From contig UQXS01000045.1 of NCBI GenBank assembly GCA_900545125.1, positions 1 to 13,382 on the forward strand: a DNA stretch of 13,382 bases, given 5' to 3'. Positions 1-4,804 of this stretch are shown here, piece after piece (position 1 is the stretch's first letter; each line of letters begins with the position of its first letter). The position numbers were made by a program, and so were the translations under genes. This DNA comes from an uncultured Ruminococcus sp. (GTDB lineage: Bacteria; Bacillota; Clostridia; Oscillospirales; Ruminococcaceae). A model generated the notes under the pieces. The model had not been told where the DNA came from, did no database searches, and saw nothing but the letters and a program-made list of their open reading frames with translations.

Positions 1-26
1 ATAAAAAGTGAAAATCTCCAAAACTG

Positions 27-55
27 TTGACAGGCGGTGAAATGTGGAATATAAT
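27..55 (+). promoter_or_regulatory. Consensus housekeeping promoter of the GH48 cellulase gene
   Basis: TTGACA at 27-32 and TATAAT at 50-55 are separated by exactly 17 bp, so both hexamers match the vegetative sigma factor consensus perfectly. Transcription would start near 61-63, giving a leader of roughly 160 nt before the cellulase start codon. A perfect promoter is uncommon and implies high basal strength, so any control would have to come from a repressor or from the leader. I see no clear cre-like (CcpA) site over the promoter. The hexamers are read directly; the activity is inferred. Confidence 0.85.
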
Positions 56-125
56 TATAGTGAAAATAATTTGAGAATTGTGTGTCTGTCCCGTATGGCA
101 GCTCACAGTATACGATATTTTCGTA

Positions 126-165
126 GTTCTGTTCATGTATTATTTATATAGTATATCAACAGAAC
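126..165 (+). repeat. Long inverted repeat / hairpin in the GH48 leader
   Basis: GTTCTGTT at 126-133 is the exact reverse complement of AACAGAAC at 158-165. After a single C-C mismatch (134/157) pairing resumes for nine pairs (135-143 with 148-156, two of them G-U), closing a 4-nt loop at 144-147. The hairpin lies about 65-105 nt downstream of the predicted transcription start and about 55 nt before the start codon. It could act as an RNA element (mRNA stabiliser, processing site) or as a DNA operator dyad. The outer 8 bp are perfect, which suits either reading. Confidence 0.7.
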
Positions 166-203
166 AAGTTCCATTTTCAAACCACTTAAAACTATATTTT
201 TAT

Positions 204-211
204 GAGAGGGG
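204..211 (+). promoter_or_regulatory. Ribosome binding site that sets the GH48 start
   Basis: GAGAGGGG lies 8 nt upstream of the ATG at 220. An in-frame ATG at 202 would add six residues (MRGEKI), but it overlaps this site and has no Shine-Dalgarno sequence of its own. The start at 220 also gives a normal signal peptide. Confidence 0.8.
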
Positions 212-219
212 AAAAAATT

Positions 220-2709
220 ATGATAAGCAAAAAGAATAAGGCTCTCGTTGCCGGAATTCTCGCAGCTGCTACTTCTGTTTCCGCTGTAATGCCTGCATTG
301 GGCTCAGCAGCAGAGACAACTGAATACGCTAAAGAGAACGGTGCCAACGAAAGCTACGCTGCAATGTTCAGCTCACTTTATGACGACGTTATCACAAACG
401 GTCAGCAGAACGGCTATCTTAGCTCACAGAACAACGGCGGCGATTCATTCGGAATTCCTTACCATGCAATCGAAACTGTTGTTGTCGAAGCTCCTGACTA
501 CGGTCATGAGACAACATCAGAGGCTATGTCCTACGTTGCATGGGTAACAGCAATGCACGATGTTCTCGTTCAGAACGGAAAAATCGACGGTCAGACCGGC
601 GATCTCGAAAAGGGCTGGAAAACACTGGAAGCCATCATTCCTGGCTGGTCTGAAGCTTCAGGCATCAATAACAGCATAAAGTACAGCTCACTCTGGTCAC
701 AGCAGAGACTCAAAGCTGATACAGCTAAAGAGCTTGATCTTCCTGAACAGTATCCTACTTCCAACGCAGGCGTAGACGCTATCAACCCGCTGTTCAACGA
801 ATTCAAATCAACTTACGGCGGAGACAACGGCTACTACCTTATGCACTGGCTGGCTGACGTTGACGACTGGTACGGCTTCGGCGGCGGAAAGGACAATTTC
901 ACATTTATCAATACATTCCAGCGTGGTGAGCAGGAGTCATGTTTCGAAACAGTTCCTCATCCTTGTATTGAAGAACTCAAGTACGGCAACACCCAGGATG
1001 GTATCAAGGGTATCTTCAACGGTGTAGGCAACGTTTCTGCTCAGTACGCATTCACAAACGCTCCTGACGCAGAAGACCGTGCTATCCAGGCTATCTACTT
1101 TGCAAACCAGTGGGGCGTTGACTGCGGCGATCTTTCAGGTCTTGCAGGTAAAATGGGCGACCAGTGCCGTAACGATATGTTCGATAAGTACTATCACGAA
1201 ATTGGCTGTCAGGACATCATGTCTTCAGGTTCAGCAGGAACAAAGTCACAGCATTACCTCATGGCTTGGTATACATCATGGGGCGGAGCTCTCGGTAATT
1301 ATGACTGGGCTTGGCAGATTGGCTGCTCACATTCACATCAGTTCTATCAGAATCCTCTTGCTGCTTATGCTCTCGTTACAGACCAGTGGATGAACAGCGG
1401 TATGGCATCCGGTTCACAGGCCACCAGCGACTACAAGGAATCTCTTAAGAGACAGATCGAAATGTACCTCTGGCTCCAGTCTGTTGAAGGACCTTTCGCA
1501 GGCGGATGTACAAACTCCTACAGAGGACGTTACGAGAAGTATCCGGACGGTTATCCGACATTCTACGACATGGTTTATGTTCCCCACCCTGTATACGCTG
1601 ACCCTGGTTCAAACCACTGGATCGGTAACCAGGTATGGTCAACACAGCGTCTTGCTGAACTTTATTACTATGTATCAAAGAACGGCGATAATTCAGGTGT
1701 TAAGCCCGCTGGTATGTCTATCGAGGACGCTCTTGATGCTCTTCTCGAAAGATGGATTACTTGGTTTGAAGAGAATACCAAGTTCGATTATGTTACAGAA
1801 GACGGCACATTCATGTCATACGCTATTCCTTCAAACCTCGACTGGGGCGACAGCGATACAGACTATACAGTTGCTCCTGACACATGGACAGGTAAGTATG
1901 ATCCTAACGGCAACCAGAAGCTCCACTGCACGATAACAAGTTACGGTCAGGGAGACATTGGATGCGTATCTTCACTCTGTAATACTCTTATTTACTACGC
2001 TGCTGCTAAGGGAGTTCCTTCTTCTGAAGCTTACGAGGCAACAGCCAAGGATGATTCAGTAGCTGCAAAGGGTCTCCGTCTTGCTAACAAGCTCCTCTCC
2101 GCTCAGTGGAATCAGGGCCGTGACGAAGTAGGTATTGCATTCACAGACCACAACGGAAGTCTGAAGAGAGTATTCGAGCAGGAAGTTTACATTCCTACTA
2201 ACTACACAGGTAAAATGCCTGACGGTTCTAAGCTTGAAAACGGCGCAACATTTATCTCTATCCGTGAGAGCTATCACGATGATCCGATGTTCCAGGAACT
2301 CGAAAAGGTTTACAACGAAACCGGAGCAACAGATGCATTTGAGTTCAAGCTCCACAGATTCTGGCATATGGGCGATGCTCTTATGGCATACGGCGGAATG
2401 GCACTCCTCTATCCTGATGTTACACCTATCAACGAAGACGAGCCGGATACTGATATACTCTGGGGCGACGCTGACTGTGACGGTAAGGTTTATCTCAACG
2501 ACGCTGTACTTGTAATGCAGGCTGTTGGCAGCCCTGATGTTTACGGTGAGAACGGTTCAGATCCTTCACACATTACCACTCAGGGTATCAAGAACGCTGA
2601 CGTTTATGAGAACGGCACACTTCTTACAAACAACGATGCTCTCCAGATCCAGAAATATCTCCTTAACCTTGTAACTTCTCTTGATCCTAAGGATTTCGTT
2701 AAAGAATAA
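220..2709 (+). CDS. cel48A: Cellulosomal family 48 processive exoglucanase with C-terminal dockerin
   Basis: This 829-residue secreted cellulase should attack cellulose chains processively from the reducing end, releasing cellobiose, while docked on a cell-surface scaffoldin. Residues 1-31 form a signal peptide: KKNK, a hydrophobic core, then a likely cut near GSAA. The GH48 domain covers about 45-735. Aligned by eye with C. cellulolyticum CelF, the candidate acids are E101 in TTSEA (CelF E55, proton donor) and E90 in VEAPDYGH (CelF E44). D283 in TNAPD matches the base D230. Other family landmarks are NTFQRGEQES, YADPGSN and LHRFW. A dockerin fills 749-829, with a clear first calcium loop (GDADCDGKVYLND) and a degenerate second one (DVYENGTLLTNND). 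No carbohydrate-binding module is visible, so substrate targeting probably depends on the scaffoldin. It is a monocistronic unit with its own promoter, leader and terminator. The family call is firm; the symbol follows R. flavefaciens usage and is less certain. Confidence 0.96.
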   Translation: MISKKNKALVAGILAAATSVSAVMPALGSAAETTEYAKENGANESYAAMFSSLYDDVITNGQQNGYLSSQNNGGDSFGIPYHAIETVVVEAPDYGHETTSEAMSYVAWVTAMHDVLVQNGKIDGQTGDLEKGWKTLEAIIPGWSEASGINNSIKYSSLWSQQRLKADTAKELDLPEQYPTSNAGVDAINPLFNEFKSTYGGDNGYYLMHWLADVDDWYGFGGGKDNFTFINTFQRGEQESCFETVPHPCIEELKYGNTQDGIKGIFNGVGNVSAQYAFTNAPDAEDRAIQAIYFANQWGVDCGDLSGLAGKMGDQCRNDMFDKYYHEIGCQDIMSSGSAGTKSQHYLMAWYTSWGGALGNYDWAWQIGCSHSHQFYQNPLAAYALVTDQWMNSGMASGSQATSDYKESLKRQIEMYLWLQSVEGPFAGGCTNSYRGRYEKYPDGYPTFYDMVYVPHPVYADPGSNHWIGNQVWSTQRLAELYYYVSKNGDNSGVKPAGMSIEDALDALLERWITWFEENTKFDYVTEDGTFMSYAIPSNLDWGDSDTDYTVAPDTWTGKYDPNGNQKLHCTITSYGQGDIGCVSSLCNTLIYYAAAKGVPSSEAYEATAKDDSVAAKGLRLANKLLSAQWNQGRDEVGIAFTDHNGSLKRVFEQEVYIPTNYTGKMPDGSKLENGATFISIRESYHDDPMFQELEKVYNETGATDAFEFKLHRFWHMGDALMAYGGMALLYPDVTPINEDEPDTDILWGDADCDGKVYLNDAVLVMQAVGSPDVYGENGSDPSHITTQGIKNADVYENGTLLTNNDALQIQKYLLNLVTSLDPKDFVKE

Positions 2710-2721
2710 TCCAATATAACC

Positions 2722-2751
2722 AAAGACGGTGCTTCGGCACCGTCTTTTTTT
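2722..2751 (+). terminator. Intrinsic terminator after the GH48 gene
   Basis: An 11-bp perfect stem (AAAGACGGTGC at 2722-2732 with its complement at 2737-2747) closes a TTCG tetraloop flanked by C and G, the extra-stable C(UUCG)G form. A run of seven T (2745-2751) follows. It begins 12 nt after the cellulase stop codon and separates that unit from the housekeeping operon. Confidence 0.95.
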
Positions 2752-2764
2752 GTTTACAAAAAGC

Positions 2765-2793
2765 TTGCATTTTCAGGAGTTTGGTGATATAAT
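2765..2793 (+). promoter_or_regulatory. Extended -10 promoter of the yicC-prkC operon
   Basis: TATAAT at 2788-2793 is preceded by TGA (2785-2787), giving an extended -10 (TGnTATAAT). A weak -35, TTGCAT at 2765-2770, sits 17 bp upstream. The predicted start near 2800 leaves a leader of about 50 nt before yicC. It begins only 14 bp after the GH48 terminator and is the only good promoter in this gap. Confidence 0.8.
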
Positions 2794-2850
2794 ATATATG
2801 TATACTTATCTGACTTCATAAACATACTAAAATACGAAGGAGGGCGAAAA

Positions 2851-3729
2851 ATGCTCAGAAGTATGACCGGCTACGGCAGAGCGCAGAAAATTCTGAACGG
2901 AAGAGATATTTCAGTTGAGATACGCTCTGTAAACCATAGATACTACGAATACACATCCAGAATTCCAAGAACATACAGCTATATTGATGAAAAGCTGAAA
3001 TCACTTCTCAAATCGGCAATTTCAAGAGGCAAAGTTGAAGTCTCTGTAACAATAAACAATATTGACGGAAAAGATGCACAGATTGCAATAAACAAAGGCG
3101 TTGCAGAAGGCTATGTTTCGGCTCTCAGGGGCATTTCAGAAGAACTTGGTCTGAAAGATGATCTTGCACTTTCAAAGCTTATAAAAATTCCGGATATCTT
3201 CAATATACAGAAAACGCCGGATGACGAGGAGCAGATCTGCACAGATGTTTCCGAGGTAACTTCCGAAGCGCTTGGACGTTTCGTTGCCATGCGTGAAACA
3301 GAGGGCGAGCGTCTTAAAAAGGATATTCTTGAAAAGGCAGATTTCATAATAGAGCGTGTCAGCATGGTTGAGGAACAGTCCCCTGCTACCGTTGAAGCCT
3401 ACAGAAAAAAACTGTACAAAAAAATCAGTGAAGTTCTTGAGGATAAAAATATAGACGAACAGCGTATCATTACCGAAGCAGCTATATTTTCCGAGAAAAT
3501 TGCCGTTGATGAAGAGACAGTCCGTCTCAGAAGCCATATCGCACAGCTGCGGGATATTCTCGAATCTGAAGAACCCGTTGGCAGAAAACTGGATTTTATT
3601 ATTCAGGAGATCAACCGTGAAGTAAACACAATAGGTTCAAAAGCTCAGGATCTCAGCATCACAAAAATAGTTGTGGATATGAAATCGGAAATTGAAAAGA
3701 TCCGTGAACAGATCCAGAATGTTGAGTAA
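2851..3729 (+). CDS. yicC: YicC/YloC family endoribonuclease
   Basis: The 292-residue protein belongs to the YicC/YloC family, which has been described as an endoribonuclease involved in RNA turnover. The family's N-terminal signature is present as MLRSMTGYGRA at 1-11. The C-terminal signature is also present, with QEINREVNTIGSKAQD followed by a helical VVDMKSEIEKIREQIQNVE end. Length is normal for the family (about 290). GGAGGG lies 7 nt before the ATG. It is the first gene of the operon, directly after the extended -10 promoter, and its stop codon is 4 nt from the remA start, as in B. subtilis (yloC-remA-gmk). Nothing is truncated. The family assignment is firm; its cellular role in this organism is inferred. 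Confidence 0.93.
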   Translation: MLRSMTGYGRAQKILNGRDISVEIRSVNHRYYEYTSRIPRTYSYIDEKLKSLLKSAISRGKVEVSVTINNIDGKDAQIAINKGVAEGYVSALRGISEELGLKDDLALSKLIKIPDIFNIQKTPDDEEQICTDVSEVTSEALGRFVAMRETEGERLKKDILEKADFIIERVSMVEEQSPATVEAYRKKLYKKISEVLEDKNIDEQRIITEAAIFSEKIAVDEETVRLRSHIAQLRDILESEEPVGRKLDFIIQEINREVNTIGSKAQDLSITKIVVDMKSEIEKIREQIQNVE

Positions 3730-3733
3730 TGCC

Positions 3734-3991
3734 ATGAAAATGATAAATATAGGCTACGGCAATATGATATCTCCCGCAAGGATCATTTCGATCGTCAGTC
3801 CTGAATCCGCACCGATAAAACGACTGATTCAGGAAGCTCGTGACAAAGGAATGGCTATTGACGCAACATTTGGCAGAAAGACAAGAGCCGTTATAATAAT
3901 GGACAGCGGTCATGTTGTCCTCTCGTCGCTCATAACGGATACTCTTGCCGCCAGAATTAACGAAACAGGAGGCAGTGACGACAATGAATAA
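3734..3991 (+). CDS. remA: RemA (DUF370) small DNA-binding regulator
   Basis: This 85-residue protein matches the RemA/DUF370 family almost throughout: INIGYGNMISPARIISIVSPESAPIKR near the N-terminus, then IDATFGRKTRAVIIMDSGHVVLS. In B. subtilis, RemA activates biofilm matrix and osmoprotection genes, but the gene also occurs widely in Firmicutes whose target genes are unknown. I place the start at the ATG at 3734 because the protein then begins MKMINIGYGN, as relatives do. The open frame extends upstream inside yicC, with an ATG at 3719 as an alternative. No good Shine-Dalgarno sequence precedes either, so translation is probably coupled to yicC termination 4 nt upstream. The last 8 nt overlap gmk. 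Confidence 0.92.
   Translation: MKMINIGYGNMISPARIISIVSPESAPIKRLIQEARDKGMAIDATFGRKTRAVIIMDSGHVVLSSLITDTLAARINETGGSDDNE
3870..3897 (+). promoter_or_regulatory. Possible internal promoter within remA, upstream of gmk
   Basis: TTGGCA at 3870-3875 (5 of 6 to consensus) and TATAAT at 3892-3897 (6 of 6) are 16 bp apart. A start near 3904 would give gmk an 80-nt leader. The sequence encodes conserved RemA residues, so the match could be a by-product of coding. No mapped transcript is available. Confidence 0.3.
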
Positions 3992-4589
3992 GGGAAAGCT
4001 GATTGTTTTTTCAGCGCCGTCAGGATGCGGCAAAGGAACAATGCTTGAAGAAATACTTAAAAACAAGAATTTCAGAACAGCAGTCTCAGCGACAACAAGA
4101 AATCCTCGTGAGGGGGAAAAGGATGGTATTTCGTACCATTTCCTCAGCCGTGAGGAATTTGACAGAAAAGTAGATGCAGACGAGTTTCTGGAGCACGCAG
4201 AATACTGCGGAAACTGTTACGGAACGCTGAAAAGTGAAGTTGACCCCTACCTCGAACAAGGAATCGACGTGATTCTGGAGATTGAAGTGCAGGGTGCCAT
4301 GAAGATAAGGAATTTGCGTCCGGATGCACTTTTTGTATTTATTGCTCCGCCGTCCGTCAGGGAACTTCGCCGCCGTCTCAAAAAGAGAGGAACGGAATCC
4401 GACGACGTCATTGAAGAACGTGTTTCAAAGGCTTCAGGCGAGATACAGCTTGCCGGAAATTATGACTACATTATTGTAAATGATGCCCTTGAGGATGCCA
4501 TTGATGACTTTTTTGCCGTTATCCGTGCCGAAAAGCTGAAAAGCGCATACTCGGCAGAACTTATAGATAAAATATTAAATGAGGTGTAA
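3984..4589 (+). CDS. gmk: Guanylate kinase
   Basis: This cytoplasmic enzyme of 201 residues phosphorylates GMP to GDP with ATP, supplying GTP and dGTP and limiting (p)ppGpp precursors. The P-loop is SAPSGCGKGT at residues 10-19. The GMP-binding segment follows as SATTRNPREGEKDGISYHF at 35-53, then EFLEHAEYCGNCYGT and VILEIEVQGA. The length is typical. The frame is open for 13 more codons upstream, but the ATG at 3984 has AGGAGG at 3967-3972 and gives the standard N-terminus (MNKGKLIVFSAPSG). It overlaps the end of remA by 8 nt and is followed by rpoZ after 5 nt. The yicC-remA-gmk-rpoZ order is conserved in Firmicutes. Confidence 0.97.
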   Translation: MNKGKLIVFSAPSGCGKGTMLEEILKNKNFRTAVSATTRNPREGEKDGISYHFLSREEFDRKVDADEFLEHAEYCGNCYGTLKSEVDPYLEQGIDVILEIEVQGAMKIRNLRPDALFVFIAPPSVRELRRRLKKRGTESDDVIEERVSKASGEIQLAGNYDYIIVNDALEDAIDDFFAVIRAEKLKSAYSAELIDKILNEV

Positions 4590-4594
4590 TTAAA

Positions 4595-4804
4595 ATGCTC
4601 AGACCAGCCGTAAATCAGATAATTTCAAAAAACGAAAGCTGCTATTCTCTTGTTATTGCCGTTGCCAAACGTGCAAGAGAGATTTCGGAGGAACTTTACA
4701 AAAACGGTGAAACACTTGAAGAGAAGCCGGTAAAAACTGCTGTTGAAGAAATCGCCAGCGGAAAATGCAAGATAATCAGCACTGCAAGTCAGAACGCCGA
4801 ATAA
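4595..4804 (+). CDS. rpoZ: RNA polymerase omega subunit
   Basis: The 69-residue product is the small omega subunit, which helps assemble RNA polymerase by chaperoning the beta' subunit. The family features are an N-terminal P-x-x-x-x-I start and the central SLVIAVAKRAREI segment, the most conserved part of omega. An EEKPVKTAVEEIASGK helix follows. Its length is normal for Firmicutes. The ribosome binding site GAGGTG (4581-4586) lies within the last codons of gmk. The final A of its TAA stop is also the first base of the priA ATG, so the two are probably translationally coupled. In B. subtilis coaBC lies between rpoZ and priA; here it is absent. Confidence 0.93.
   Translation: MLRPAVNQIISKNESCYSLVIAVAKRAREISEELYKNGETLEEKPVKTAVEEIASGKCKIISTASQNAE

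Larger units (their letters stand above)
62..219 (+). promoter_or_regulatory. Structured 5' leader of the GH48 mRNA (three stem-loops)
   Basis: Between the predicted transcription start and the cellulase start codon the RNA can fold into three consecutive hairpins. The first spans 81-107: 4 bp TGTG/CACA, a small internal loop, then 5 bp CTGTC/GGCAG including one G-U pair. The second spans 111-125: TACGA/TCGTA with a 5-nt loop. The third spans 126-165 and is listed separately. No U-tract follows any of them, so they do not look like terminators. About 40 A/T-rich, apparently unpaired nt then lead to the ribosome binding site. Such leaders can stabilise mRNA or bind a regulator. I recognise no known riboswitch class. 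The folding was done by eye, without energies. Confidence 0.5.

Noticed and set aside
95..151. An 18-codon open frame in the GH48 leader (ATG at 95, TAG at 149) that could be a leader peptide.
   Set aside because: There is no Shine-Dalgarno sequence upstream of its ATG, no run of regulatory codons, and no alternative terminator structure of an attenuator. It is most likely chance.
202..219. Upstream ATG that would extend the cellulase by six residues.
   Set aside because: It overlaps the ribosome binding site of the downstream ATG at 220, and the extension precedes an already complete signal peptide.
1484..1936. A 150-codon plus-strand frame inside the cellulase gene.
   Set aside because: It is a shifted frame within an intact, conserved GH48 domain, with no family resemblance.
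3692..3733. A longer remA reading frame starting inside yicC.
   Set aside because: The extra residues do not match the family N-terminus, which begins directly before INIGYGN.
4765..4803. An upstream priA start within rpoZ.
   Set aside because: The extension has no ribosome binding site and no family similarity; the TAATG junction gives the canonical PriA N-terminus.
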